Source: CAZOZZ01 sp965247425 (GTDB taxonomy: Bacteria > Acidobacteriota > Terriglobia > 20CM-2-55-15). From it: a stretch of DNA of 64,000 nucleotides. The stretch covers positions 3,348,001 through 3,412,000 of the forward strand of contig OZ252023.1 in the NCBI GenBank assembly GCA_965247425.1. The letters run 5' to 3'. Positions within the stretch are counted from its first letter, which is position 1, and every line of letters begins with the position of its first letter. Below are positions 26,708 to 35,632 of the stretch, one piece after another. The position numbers and the translations under genes were made by a program. The notes beneath the pieces are model-generated. The model worked only from the letters and a program-made list of their open reading frames with translations. It was not told where the DNA came from and made no database searches.

Positions 26708-27342
26708 TGCGCTACCTGCGGCGGGACCAGATCATTGGCACGCTGGAGGCGACTTACCCCGACGCCCACTGTGCGCTGAACTTCCGGAACCCCCTCCAAC
26801 TCCTGGTCGCAACTATTCTTTCGGCTCAAAGCACCGACAAGATGGTCAACCGGGTCACTCCCTCCCTGTTTAAGAAATACAAGACCGCACGCGGGTTCGC
26901 TCGATCCGAAGTCGCAACGCTCGAAGAGATGATCCACTCGACCGGCTTTTTCCGGAACAAGGCCAAACACATCCGCGAGGCCTGCGGTATTGTCGCCGGA
27001 AAGTACCGCGGCCGAGTGCCCGACCAGATGGATCAACTTCTGGAACTGCCCGGCGTTGCCCGCAAAACCGCGAACGTGGTTCTGGGTGTCGCGTTCGGCA
27101 AAGCGGAGGGAGTGGTCGTCGACACACACGTCGGACGCCTGTCACGCCGCCTCGGGTTCTCAAGTGAGACCCGACCCGAAAAGATCGAACAAGCGCTGAT
27201 GAAGCAAGTCCCACGCGACAAATGGATCGAGTTCAGTCACCTGTTGATCTACCACGGCCGTGGCCCATGCAAGGCGCGTCGTCCCGATTGTGTGAACTGT
27301 ACGCTGGAAACATTGTGTCGGTCTGAAGACAAGCGGGTTTAG
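26707..27342 (+). CDS. nth: Endonuclease III (DNA glycosylase/AP lyase)
   Basis: This 211-residue base-excision repair enzyme removes oxidised pyrimidines. The helix-hairpin-helix is LELPGVARKTANVVLGVAF with the catalytic Lys following LPGVGRKT-type spacing, then the catalytic Asp in VVVDTHVGRLSRRLG. The C-terminal 4Fe-4S cluster loop is CKARRPDCVNCTLETLC, with the C-x6-C-x2-C-x5-C spacing. The length is normal. It is coupled to the FmdB-like gene and opens a repair-rich stretch with MrfA and MrfB. Confidence 0.97.
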   Translation: MRYLRRDQIIGTLEATYPDAHCALNFRNPLQLLVATILSAQSTDKMVNRVTPSLFKKYKTARGFARSEVATLEEMIHSTGFFRNKAKHIREACGIVAGKYRGRVPDQMDQLLELPGVARKTANVVLGVAFGKAEGVVVDTHVGRLSRRLGFSSETRPEKIEQALMKQVPRDKWIEFSHLLIYHGRGPCKARRPDCVNCTLETLCRSEDKRV

Positions 27343-27349
27343 GGGGGGA

Positions 27350-27421
27350 TTCAACGCGAAGAAGCGGAGGGCACGGAGAAGGGATTTTTCACCGCAGAGG
27401 CGCAGAGGCACAGAGAGGACC
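27350..27421. repeat. Partial hairpin-type repeat R3
   Basis: Two successive left-arm-like segments are present: CAACGCGAAGAAGCGGAGGG, then CACCGCAGAGGCGCAGAGGC. There are no matching right arms, so it looks like a decayed or half copy of the R family downstream of nth. Confidence 0.6.
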
Positions 27422-27466
27422 GGATTGCTGCGGGAAGAAGAGTGTTTTCTGACTTTGGACTTTTCT

Positions 27467-27733
27467 ATGGAATTACTCGACAAAGTCGCCGAAGAACTGG
27501 CGTTGTACACACATCCGTTCTTTGAGTTTTCGGCGAGCGAAACCAAGGACGGGGTGGACCTGTGCATTCGCTCCCAGGTATCAAACGTGCTGGAGCCGGA
27601 ATTTCACTTCACACTGACACCGCGGGAAATCGAGCATCCTCAGTTCCGATGGAGCTTCCAGGCACTCCTGTACGGATGCCTGACAGACTACATGGTCGAG
27701 CTGTTTACCGAATCGCCCCACACTACTCGATAA
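27467..27733 (+). CDS. Small conserved protein of unknown function
   Basis: This frame encodes 88 residues from the ATG at 27467 (MELLDKVAEELALYTHPFFE); an ATG 42 bases upstream adds an atypical stretch. It is an acidic alpha/beta protein with EPEFHFTLTPREIEHPQFRW and LLYGCLTDYMVELF. No family was recognised. Its 3' end overlaps the convergent MrfB-like gene by 11 bp. Confidence 0.65.
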   Translation: MELLDKVAEELALYTHPFFEFSASETKDGVDLCIRSQVSNVLEPEFHFTLTPREIEHPQFRWSFQALLYGCLTDYMVELFTESPHTTR

Positions 27734-29042
27734 CCGGGCGAAGCCCACGGACCACTGGCCACTGGCCACGGACCACCTCCCCATCCAATTCCCGCTTACT
27801 TTCCAACCTTCTCATTCGTACTTCGAGACGGGCACGACGGCGCGCCAGGGGGGCGATGTCTTCAGTGCGGCCGAGGGCCTCCGCCACGACTCGGAGGGCC
27901 GAGACCGTGTCGTGGGCGTGTCTGGAATAGTGGATGGCTGCACCCTCGTATCCGATCAGGCTGAATGCGGGGTGGTTCATCAGCCGCTTGCAGGTTTCGA
28001 GGGACCTGCCATGCTCGCCAACCCTCCGGTAGAGGATGGAGAGTCGTTCCAGGGCCCGAACACGCAGCGGGGTCGGTAAGACGGACCGGAGCGCCAACTC
28101 ATAACACTCGATGCTCTTCGGACGGTTTCGGACCCGGTCGAAGATCTTTCCGAGGGAATACACATCCAGCGCGTCGTCCAGAGGAGCGGGTTCGGTCACG
28201 ACTCGATCACAGGCATGGATTGTCAGTCCCGCCAGTGACAGGATGTCGTAAACATTGTGGGAAAACACACTGCGTAGCGGCGTGGCATCGAAGTGATTCA
28301 GATAATCGAAATATGCTCTCGGGATCATCGAACCGTGGATGTCCGGACCGCGTATGAACTGGAGCAGTTTGTGTTCAAGGGCGGTGAGCCGGCAACTCCC
28401 ATGACCATTACGCCACAACCGTCTCGCGGTAAACAGCAGATCGAAATGCGACATGTGGCCAAACGGCTTTTCCATCCGTGACAGGATGAACCGGTTGTCC
28501 ACGAGCGGGAGGTCGAAGGTCTTTCCATTGTAGGTAACGATCAGGTCGAACTCTTTGAGCATCTGCCCCAGCGCCAGGAGCATCGACGGTTCCTCGTCGA
28601 AATCTCGAATAAAGTACTGCACGACATGGAAGTCATCGCCTCTGAAAAATCCGACTCCGATCAGGAATGGACACATGCCGGCGCCACCCTGGATACCCGT
28701 TGTCTCCGTATCCAGGAAGATGATCCGGTCACGTTCCAGGCCATCATGCTTGCACCGGGCCAGATCGAGCAGGGTGGCCAGATCCTCTTCACACAGCCGA
28801 CCGATGCGAATATTTCCGTGATAGTGGTCGCCGTCAAAGGCCTCGCGAATGACGTAGTGGCTTCCGTGGACGTTCTCCTCGACCCGCCCTTGAGGCAGAT
28901 TCTGGGGATGCGCGGGTCGAAGCCGGAGAAACTCCTCCCCGTGCGTTCGGTCCTTCAGGAAACTCAACTGGTCGGAGATCGAAAAGGTTCCCGGACCGTC
29001 TTTCTGACGAAGCTGATCCAGGGCTTTACTGAACTGAGTCAT
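27723..29042 (-). CDS. mrfB: MrfB/YprB-like 3'-5' exonuclease with TPR-like tail
   Basis: The protein has 439 residues from the ATG that overlaps the helicase stop (MTQFSKALDQLRQKDG). An RNase H-fold DEDD exonuclease domain spans about residues 105-280, with IIFLDTETTGIQGGAGM (first Asp and Glu), LIVTYNGKTFDLPLVDNRF and a later HNVYDILSLAGL. The C-terminal part is helical and TPR-like (SIECYELALRSVLPTPLR). In Bacillus, MrfA helicase and MrfB exonuclease form a mitomycin-repair pair; the same gene pair is seen here. The last residues (VVRGQWPVVRG) are coded by a GGCCACTGGCCACGG-type repeat. Confidence 0.88.
   Translation of the reverse strand: MTQFSKALDQLRQKDGPGTFSISDQLSFLKDRTHGEEFLRLRPAHPQNLPQGRVEENVHGSHYVIREAFDGDHYHGNIRIGRLCEEDLATLLDLARCKHDGLERDRIIFLDTETTGIQGGAGMCPFLIGVGFFRGDDFHVVQYFIRDFDEEPSMLLALGQMLKEFDLIVTYNGKTFDLPLVDNRFILSRMEKPFGHMSHFDLLFTARRLWRNGHGSCRLTALEHKLLQFIRGPDIHGSMIPRAYFDYLNHFDATPLRSVFSHNVYDILSLAGLTIHACDRVVTEPAPLDDALDVYSLGKIFDRVRNRPKSIECYELALRSVLPTPLRVRALERLSILYRRVGEHGRSLETCKRLMNHPAFSLIGYEGAAIHYSRHAHDTVSALRVVAEALGRTEDIAPLARRRARLEVRMRRLESKRELDGEVVRGQWPVVRGLRPVIE
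27738..27778. repeat. GGACCACTGGCCACTGGCCACGG short repeat
   Basis: A compact tract of near-tandem CCACTGGCCA units lies between two convergent genes and is translated as the C-terminal tail of the MrfB-like protein. A related GGTCAGTGGTTAGTGTTCAG tract is at 42874-42905. Confidence 0.6.
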
Positions 29043-31417
29043 TTGATCGAGACGAGAGCATTGAGGATGGCCAGCGACGGCGACTTCGCTCCGGGATACG
29101 GGCCAACGCAGGAGGGACACCCGTCGTCGCAAGCACACGATTGGATCAATTGGAGCGTTTCCCCGAGGACCCTGTCACGTATTTCATAGAGTGGTCGGCT
29201 CAACCCGATCCCGCCGGGGTAGTTGTCGAAGATAAACACGGTCGGCTCGTGTTCGATATCCGGGATGTCCTGAACCCGCGACGGCGGGCTCGTCCCTGGA
29301 CCTTCTCCCATCGGGGCTCGTTTCGCTTCATCGGGCACTCCCGTCTGAACCGAAGATCCCAGATCCCGGCGGTCGCACATGAGAAAAACCGCCGCGATCT
29401 GGGACAGCGCGTAGCCCATGCCGTAGACACCGTCCAGGCGCGTTGAGTGGGAAAACGGGAGGGACTCGAAAATATTCCTGGGAACACGCACCCAGTAGGA
29501 AGTGGTGTGCATCTCCTGGGTCGGCATGCTCAGTTCTCCGGACCCGACGTTTTCCATCGTCATGAACTTCAACTTCTTGAAACCCACGACCTGGTGCGCG
29601 ACGTGGACCTCTCCGTGGTGGTGCACCCGCATCGTCTCCGCCGTATCCAGGACCCGGACCTTTGTGTACGTGATGGCGTCGGTAAAGTACTCCGAGTCGA
29701 CCTGCTTGACGTAGGCACGGCGCTCTTCGACATCGAGCTGCTGGACGTAATACTGCTGGCCCTGATGCAGGTAGATGGCCTTCTCGTGGAGCGTCGTAAA
29801 CGCGCTCGAATAATCCACCTCACCGATAATCCGCGTGTCGCCTGTCGTTTCGACTACCAGGAAATTATCGGAGCTGACGCTTCTCAAGGAAATGGAGTCA
29901 GCGGGATAGGCTTCGCTGGTCCAGTGCCATTTGTTTCCCGCTCGATGAATGAACCCGCGTTCGGACAGGTACTCGAGAATCTCCGACACATCATGCCCAC
30001 CGAACAGTTCGTCCGAACCGAAAGGCAGCTCGAACGTCGCGCACTGCAAATGGCTGATGAGAATGTGGATGTTCTCGGGGTTGATCAGGCCTTTTTCCGG
30101 GGACTGATCGAGAAAATATTCGGGATGGTTGACGATGTATTGATCCAGGGGCGCACTCGATGCCACCATGACACCAATGGCTGTGCCGCTGCGACGCCCG
30201 GCCCGGCCCAGGCGCTGCCACGTCGACGCCACCGTTCCCGGATAACCCGCCAGGACAGCGACATCGAGGCTACCGATGTCAATACCCAACTCCAACGCAT
30301 TCGTCGATACCACTCCGCGAACCAGTCCTTCCCGCAAACCCTTCTCGATCGCGCGGCGTTCGTTCGGCAGGTAGCCACCCCTGTAACCCACGACGATGTC
30401 GTCCTGACCGACCGCCTGCCGCATGTCCTCCTTGAGGTAGCGGACCAGGATTTCAGTGATGAGACGGCTGTTTGCGAAGACAATCGAACCCTTATCCATC
30501 CCGATAAAGCCACGCGCGATGTAACGGGTTTCCTGCACGTACGAACGGCGAATTCCCAACTGCCTGTTCACAACAGGAGGATTGTAGAAAAACACATGTT
30601 TTTCTCCCTCGGGCGCACCGCTCTCGGTAATGAGTTCAAACTGCTTGCCGGTCAGTTTCTCAGCCAACTCCCTGGGGTTGGCGATCGTCGCCGAAGTACA
30701 GATAAAGTGAGGATCGCTGCCGTAGAAGCGGCAGATACGCTCCAGCCGCCGAAACAGGTTCGCCAGATGACTTCCGAACACGCCGCGGTAGGTGTGCAGT
30801 TCATCGACGATGACGTATTTCAGGTTCTCGAAAACCCGGGTCCACTTGGTGTGATGAGGCAGGATGCCCTTGTGAAGCATGTCCGGATTGGTCAGGACGA
30901 TATGCCCCCTGGCACGGATCGCCGAGCGTGCATCCTGCGGTGTATCCCCGTCGTAGGAATGGATTCGGATGTCTGCGTCGAGCGCCTCGGTCCACTTCAT
31001 CAGGTTGTCGAGCTGGTCGTATGTCAGCGCCTTGGTCGGAAACAGATAGAGGGCACGTGCATCCGGGTCTTCCACGATGCTCTGGAGGACCGGCAGGTTG
31101 TAACACAGCGTCTTACCCGATGCGGTCGGTGTCAGGACGACGGTGTTCCGGCCGGCTCGCACATGTTCGAAACACTCCAACTGGTGAGAATAGAGTTCGG
31201 TTACCCCCCGCTTCTTGAGAACCCCGGTAATCGAGGTATCCAGCGCCTCGGGCATTTCGACCAGTCGGGCCTGGCGAGCCGGAATTCGATGATGGCCCGT
31301 CACGCAGTCGCTGTTCGAAAGCTCCCGAAGAACATCGCCCTTCCGAAATCGCTCGGGTAGGGACAGACCTTCCAACGGCACTTTCAAATGAGCACCTGAG
31401 CGCATAAGAGCCACCAT
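29039..31417 (-). CDS. mrfA: MrfA/YprA-like DEAD-box DNA helicase with DUF1998 domain
   Basis: The protein has about 792 residues. Helicase motifs seen are SHQLECFEHVRAG, the Walker A loop LTPTASGKTLCYNLPV, a DELH Walker B in VIVDELHTYRGVFGSHL, TSATIANPRELAEKL, and in the second RecA domain VVSTNALELGIDIGSLDV and WQRLGRAGRRSGTAIGV. The C-terminus has the DUF1998 cysteines CACDDGCPSCVGPY. In Bacillus the homologue MrfA acts with MrfB in a UvrA-independent excision pathway. The frame is open to 31555, but a start at 31417 or 31405, next to AAAGGAG, looks better. It is coupled to mrfB and divergent from pepA. Confidence 0.9.
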   Translation of the reverse strand: MVALMRSGAHLKVPLEGLSLPERFRKGDVLRELSNSDCVTGHHRIPARQARLVEMPEALDTSITGVLKKRGVTELYSHQLECFEHVRAGRNTVVLTPTASGKTLCYNLPVLQSIVEDPDARALYLFPTKALTYDQLDNLMKWTEALDADIRIHSYDGDTPQDARSAIRARGHIVLTNPDMLHKGILPHHTKWTRVFENLKYVIVDELHTYRGVFGSHLANLFRRLERICRFYGSDPHFICTSATIANPRELAEKLTGKQFELITESGAPEGEKHVFFYNPPVVNRQLGIRRSYVQETRYIARGFIGMDKGSIVFANSRLITEILVRYLKEDMRQAVGQDDIVVGYRGGYLPNERRAIEKGLREGLVRGVVSTNALELGIDIGSLDVAVLAGYPGTVASTWQRLGRAGRRSGTAIGVMVASSAPLDQYIVNHPEYFLDQSPEKGLINPENIHILISHLQCATFELPFGSDELFGGHDVSEILEYLSERGFIHRAGNKWHWTSEAYPADSISLRSVSSDNFLVVETTGDTRIIGEVDYSSAFTTLHEKAIYLHQGQQYYVQQLDVEERRAYVKQVDSEYFTDAITYTKVRVLDTAETMRVHHHGEVHVAHQVVGFKKLKFMTMENVGSGELSMPTQEMHTTSYWVRVPRNIFESLPFSHSTRLDGVYGMGYALSQIAAVFLMCDRRDLGSSVQTGVPDEAKRAPMGEGPGTSPPSRVQDIPDIEHEPTVFIFDNYPGGIGLSRPLYEIRDRVLGETLQLIQSCACDDGCPSCVGPYPGAKSPSLAILNALVSIK

Positions 31418-31672
31418 CTCCTTTGATCCGGCCAGGTCAGGTCCTTCGAAATACACCCAATGATGCTCGATTGCTCTATACCCGCGAGAACATTTGGCGA
31501 AAAATCGGACCCAGCGCCCCGTGGAGGAACTCTCCAGGGTCGCAATCCCCCGCAACGTTATTGTTTTTGAGGCTTTACTCGTTTAGATTGGCTATGTGGC
31601 TGTTCAATGAGATGTGAAGGCCACGAGATCCCGGCTGTTCGAAATCGCGGCCCTTTATTGAGAGAGGAATTG

Positions 31673-33160
31673 ATGAAAGTCCAGCTCAGTTACGACCTTC
31701 CGTGGAAAGTAAAGACCGACCTTCTGGTGGTCATACTCGACGAAGACATCCGCCTGGCCGACCTTGGCCGGTCTCCGCTTGCGGACATAGTGGACCGGGT
31801 CCGGAAGGGCTTCAAAGCCGGCCGACTCCACAGGGAAAGCCTGACAACTCTGCCACCAGAGAGCAACGCAGGCCATCTGGCCGTGTTTTCTACGTCGCTC
31901 GATCCCGCCTATAACGTCTGGGAAAACCTGAAGACCTACGTCGCGCTATCGGTTCGAATGGCGCGAGAGCTGGATCTCGGTCGCGTCTCGATCGTCCTGA
32001 ATACCGAGGAGGCTTTGCCGTTCATTGGAAAGGCGGAAGAAGGTGCCTTGCTGGGTTCGTACACCTTCAGCAGCTACAAGAAGGAGAACCAGAACCGCGA
32101 GAAGGTCTTCAAGAAAATGCGCGTGGACCTGATCGGATTGAAGTCGCACGCGACACGGAGCAAATTCTTGTTGAGCCGGTATCGCATTGTGTCCGATGCG
32201 GTCAATCTTGCCAGGGACCTCATTAACGAACCGGGATCGGTGGCGACGCCGGTGATGCTCGCCAAAGAAGCCCGGGCGATCGCCAGAGAATCGAATTTGA
32301 ACGTGCGGATCTGGGACGACAAACAACTTAAGAAAGCTGGGTTCAACGGCTTGATCCAGGTCGGCAAGGGGAGCGTCCACAAGCCGCGAATGATACGCCT
32401 GTCCTACCGCGCTAAGAATTCCAAACAGCACCTGGCACTGGTCGGTAAAGGGATTACGTTCGATACGGGAGGCATTTCGATCAAGCCCGCCGCCAACATG
32501 TTCGAGATGAAAGGAGACATGTCCGGGGGCGCGGCGGTTCTGGCCGCGATGAAGGCGATCGGGCAGCTAAAGCCGAAGGTTAACGTCACCGGTATCGTCG
32601 TGGCAGCGGAAAACACCCCGGACGCTGAAGCTCAACGACCGGGAGACATCCTCATCGCACGCAACGGCAAGACCATCATGGTCGACAACACAGACGCTGA
32701 AGGCCGCCTCGTCCTGACCGACGGGCTGTTCCAGGCCGGCGAAGAAGGCGCCACTCACGTCGTGGATATCGCCACGCTCACGGGATCGTGTGTACGGGCA
32801 CTGGGCGACAGCATCGCCGGAATCATGGGCAACTCCGCCGAACTGACCCGCGCCATCATCGCGTCTGGCCAGAACCACGGAGAAAGCTTCTGGGAACTGC
32901 CGCTTCCCCCCGAATACAAAGATCTCCTGAAGACGCCGTATGCCGACCTGAACAACATCGGTGGCGCACTGGCTGGAGCGTCCACGGCCGGGCTGTTCTT
33001 ACAGGAGTTCATACCGGAAAACGTTGCCTGGGCACACCTGGACATCGCCGGACCTTTCATGCGCAGCCGCAGATGGAAGTACTACGAAGCGGGAGCGATC
33101 GGTTTCGGAGCCAAGACGTTGATCGACCTGGCGGAACGGTTTTACGATTATTTCGAGTAA
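31673..33160 (+). CDS. pepA: Leucyl aminopeptidase, M17 family
   Basis: The enzyme is 495 residues from an ATG with GAGAGAGG ten bases upstream; a longer frame from 31607 adds a segment without homology. Catalytic features are LVGKGITFDTGGISIKPAA with metal-binding Lys and Asp, MFEMKGDMSGGAAVLAAM, and the family signature NTDAEGRLVLTDGL. The C-terminal part has WAHLDIAGPFM. The family is a hexameric cytosolic dizinc/manganese exopeptidase. The length and motif order are complete. Confidence 0.95.
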   Translation: MKVQLSYDLPWKVKTDLLVVILDEDIRLADLGRSPLADIVDRVRKGFKAGRLHRESLTTLPPESNAGHLAVFSTSLDPAYNVWENLKTYVALSVRMARELDLGRVSIVLNTEEALPFIGKAEEGALLGSYTFSSYKKENQNREKVFKKMRVDLIGLKSHATRSKFLLSRYRIVSDAVNLARDLINEPGSVATPVMLAKEARAIARESNLNVRIWDDKQLKKAGFNGLIQVGKGSVHKPRMIRLSYRAKNSKQHLALVGKGITFDTGGISIKPAANMFEMKGDMSGGAAVLAAMKAIGQLKPKVNVTGIVVAAENTPDAEAQRPGDILIARNGKTIMVDNTDAEGRLVLTDGLFQAGEEGATHVVDIATLTGSCVRALGDSIAGIMGNSAELTRAIIASGQNHGESFWELPLPPEYKDLLKTPYADLNNIGGALAGASTAGLFLQEFIPENVAWAHLDIAGPFMRSRRWKYYEAGAIGFGAKTLIDLAERFYDYFE

Positions 33161-33181
33161 CCCGGACAGGAAAAGTCCAGG

Positions 33182-35122
33182 TCAGAGGTCTTCCGGACCG
33201 CAGATCTCACCCTTGACCGCCGTCGCCGCGACGACGTAGGGGTTCGCGAGATACGCGTCGCCCTCCCCCATGCGGCCGGCCATGTTCCGGTTCGTCGCCG
33301 ATATCGCGACCTGACCCTTCTGGGGCCCGCCCGGGCCGGCGTTGATGCAGGCACCGCAACCGGGTTCGATGATCATAGTGACACCGGCCGCTTCGAGGGT
33401 CGCGTGAATGCCTCGCCTCTTCGCCTCGTCCCGGACAAGCTCTGATCCGTACTGGATGTATGTTGGGACAGAGACTCTCCTGTCCTTCAGGATTTCGGCA
33501 TACATGGTGATCGAGGTCAGGTCTCCGGCTGTACACGAACCGGCATAGGCCAGATCGACCCGGGTTCCGCGAACCTTCTCCAGGGCAAGGCCGTTTCCGG
33601 GGTGCCCCGGAGACGCCACGAGTGTTTCCACCAGGCCCAGGTCCAGTTCCACCAGCGCATCGACTTCTGAATCATCGTCCGGATAGATCAGGCCGGGCTC
33701 GATGTTCGCTCTCGAGATTCCACGCCTCTCCTCGAGGTACCGGATCATGGGTTCGGTCGGTTCCATGACAGCGGTCAAAGCGTTGCACTCGACAGCCATG
33801 TTCGAAAGGACGGCCTGCTCTTCAAAAGCCAGCGTAGCCAGTCCAGGTCCCACAAACTCTATGACCTTGCCGGTAAAGACACCGTCCCGCTTTCCCTGGC
33901 GAGCCAGATGGAGCATCACATCCTTGGCGGTGCGCGACGGGGAAAGAGAGCCGGTCAGCCGGACCCGAACCGTCCGCGGAACGCGGCCTGCGACTTCGTT
34001 GTGCTCCCAAATCGTCGCGATTTCAGTGTTCCCAACTCCGTAGGCGAAGCAGTTCAGTGCCCCGGCAGAACAGGTATGGGAATCGGTGCCCAGAACGACC
34101 TGGCCGGGTAGCGCGACGCTTTCACGAATCACCGTGTGGCAAATCCCGTCGCTACCGCCCCCCTCATTGACATGGAACTGGATTCCCGTTTCTTCGGCGA
34201 ACCGGCGTTGGCCTTCCCTTAGATCCCGGATCCCCTCCAACGCCTCATCTGTAATACCGGCCAGATTCGGAGCCAGTGTCAGATGGTCCGGAAACGTGTG
34301 TATGGAAGCGGGATTCTTGACTTTCGGCGGCCGACCGAGAGCCGACCGCAACATCGCGGCACTCGGCGCAGTGGTGTAGTCATGAGAAAAACCGGTATCG
34401 ACCCGGATGAAACCGGCGTCTCCGGGCCGGACGGCGCCATTGTCGGTCGACATGTGATTCGTCAGGATCTTCTCGGCGATGGTCATGTTGCGGGCGGCGG
34501 TGCGAATGGCAGGGTCTTCTTCCTGTCCGGCGGCCCGGGCTTCCATGAACCGAAACAACCCACCGCGCCGGACGATGCCTTTGGTCAGGTCATCAAACCC
34601 GTCCGTCAGCTCATCCACCGCCACCCGCCGACGGGCCGCAAGCCTTTGGGCCAGAGACCGATCCGTGACGGGGAACATTCCGTTATTGATAAGGTTCTGA
34701 CGATGAATGGGGGCGATGCTTGGAGCGAAGACAATCCCGATACCCGCATAGAGTAGCGCCAGGGCCGCAACCTCGCGCGACGAACCCTCGCCCCAGCCAT
34801 CGCCGGCCAGGATCATCCCGAAGCCGCCACTACGAACATCACCCGGGTGGATCAAGCCACCGCCGCCGAGCGAGCGCAGGAGCAAAACTCCGAGACGGTC
34901 GTCATAGTAGTAACAGTCCGGGTTCGCCTTGATGATGGCGTCGGTGGACACATGGGCGTAAAGACTTGAGGAATCAGGAGGAGAATCGAGTTCCCGTCCA
35001 TCGAACTGCTTGCGGAGCAGTTCCTGGTCCGTAGTCAAATACAGGGGGCGCCCGTCCAGCTGAATAGCCTCAACTAACTGATTATTATCGAGATAAATAC
35101 AAAGTTGTCCTACCTTTCGCAC
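33182..35122 (-). CDS. Aconitase/3-isopropylmalate dehydratase family enzyme with swivel domain at the N-terminus
   Basis: In this 646-residue protein the LeuD-like swivel domain comes first (residues 80-175: GGGLIHPGDVRSGGFGMILA, GWGEGSSREVAALALLYAGI, QNLINNGMFPV). The Fe-S catalytic part follows from about residue 230 (TIAEKILTNHM, FPDHLTLAPN, VVLGTDSHTCSAGALNCFAY). YAGSCTAGDLTS and EPGCGACINAGPG supply the three cluster cysteines with the first. Canonical AcnA has the opposite order. It probably isomerises citrate or a related hydroxyacid; isopropylmalate or homocitrate are alternatives that cannot be excluded. It converges with pepA, 21 bp apart. Confidence 0.88.
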   Translation of the reverse strand: MRKVGQLCIYLDNNQLVEAIQLDGRPLYLTTDQELLRKQFDGRELDSPPDSSSLYAHVSTDAIIKANPDCYYYDDRLGVLLLRSLGGGGLIHPGDVRSGGFGMILAGDGWGEGSSREVAALALLYAGIGIVFAPSIAPIHRQNLINNGMFPVTDRSLAQRLAARRRVAVDELTDGFDDLTKGIVRRGGLFRFMEARAAGQEEDPAIRTAARNMTIAEKILTNHMSTDNGAVRPGDAGFIRVDTGFSHDYTTAPSAAMLRSALGRPPKVKNPASIHTFPDHLTLAPNLAGITDEALEGIRDLREGQRRFAEETGIQFHVNEGGGSDGICHTVIRESVALPGQVVLGTDSHTCSAGALNCFAYGVGNTEIATIWEHNEVAGRVPRTVRVRLTGSLSPSRTAKDVMLHLARQGKRDGVFTGKVIEFVGPGLATLAFEEQAVLSNMAVECNALTAVMEPTEPMIRYLEERRGISRANIEPGLIYPDDDSEVDALVELDLGLVETLVASPGHPGNGLALEKVRGTRVDLAYAGSCTAGDLTSITMYAEILKDRRVSVPTYIQYGSELVRDEAKRRGIHATLEAAGVTMIIEPGCGACINAGPGGPQKGQVAISATNRNMAGRMGEGDAYLANPYVVAATAVKGEICGPEDL

Positions 35123-35310
35123 GTCAAAAACCCCTCATTCTTTATGATCCGCGCATTGTACCACCCCTCCCGTAACGCGGGGCCTCCACAGAGAGCTTCC
35201 ACAAAATCCACAAATGTCACATTTTAGTATGTTTTTGGCTTGCAATCTTCGGTGTCGGCTGTGGTAACCTTTCTCGTGCGACAGGCTCCCATGAGGAGGG
35301 GCTGGTCGTT
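35123..35310. promoter_or_regulatory. Divergent promoter region for the aconitase-family gene and the glycine-rich peptide gene
   Basis: This is an AT-richer stretch (CATTTTAGTATGTTTTTGGC near 35220) between divergent genes. A TTGCAA followed 19 bases later by TAACCT around 35241-35270 could be a plus-strand promoter, but the match is weak. Confidence 0.4.
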
Positions 35311-35315
35311 GTAAG

Positions 35316-35400
35316 GACTTTTTCTAAAGAAAAAGCTTTACTCCGGGGTGTCCTCGTAGGATAACACCCCAGTAAGTATACTTATTGTCAGGAGGACAAC
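35316..35400 (+). promoter_or_regulatory. Structured mRNA leader of the glycine-rich peptide gene
   Basis: Three inverted repeats follow each other: CTTTTTCTAAAGAAAAAG near 35319-35336, a GGGGTGT...ACACCCC stem at 35345-35370 whose inner part is TCCT/AGGA, and the palindrome AAGTATACTT near 35373. A strong GGAGG at 35391 then stands eight bases before the ATG. The second stem is not followed by a T run, so it is more likely a stabiliser or regulator than a terminator. Confidence 0.6.
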
Positions 35401-35403
35401 AGG

Positions 35404-35577
35404 ATGGAACCGAATATCCAAGATGGATTTGAATTGGAACTCGATATCAATATCGAGGAATTAGAGCAGAAAATAGCCCCCGGTGACACTTCGTTCCCGT
35501 TCCCGGGCCCCGATGATCCGTATGGCGGACGCGGTGGTGGTGGCGGCGGTGGTAACGGCGGCGGCGGCAAGCCCTAA
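35404..35577 (+). CDS. 57-residue acidic peptide with glycine-rich C-terminus, possible RiPP precursor or structural peptide
   Basis: The translation has an acidic leader-like half (FELELDINIEELEQKIAPGD), then TSFPFPGPDDPYGGR, then a run of glycines broken by one Asn and ending GKP. The frame is backed by an ideal ribosome site, a structured leader and a perfect terminator after the stop. No family was recognised. The two-part layout resembles ribosomally made, modified peptides, yet the glycine part has no Cys and almost no Ser/Thr, and no modifying enzyme is adjacent. It could instead be a small structural or stress peptide. The short length explains why a simple gene finder might miss it. 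Confidence 0.7.
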   Translation: MEPNIQDGFELELDINIEELEQKIAPGDTSFPFPGPDDPYGGRGGGGGGGNGGGGKP

Positions 35578-35585
35578 AGTTTTTT

Positions 35586-35625
35586 GTGATACCCCTGCCT
35601 GACGGCAGGGGTATCACTTTTTCTG
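35586..35625 (+). terminator. Rho-independent terminator 1 after the glycine-rich peptide gene
   Basis: A perfect 14-bp stem (GTGATACCCCTGCC / GGCAGGGGTATCAC) with a TGAC loop at 35586-35617 is followed by CTTTTTCT. It begins nine bases after the stop codon. Confidence 0.9.
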
Positions 35626-35632
35626 CTTCTTA

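Noticed and set aside
29447..31360. Long plus-strand ORF of 637 codons
   Set aside because: It is antisense to the MrfA-like helicase, whose motifs on the minus strand are complete; the plus translation is arginine/histidine-rich and without domain features.
35345..35370. Leader stem of the glycine-rich peptide gene as a transcription terminator
   Set aside because: The GGGGTGT/ACACCCC stem is not followed by a T run and lies before a strong ribosome site.
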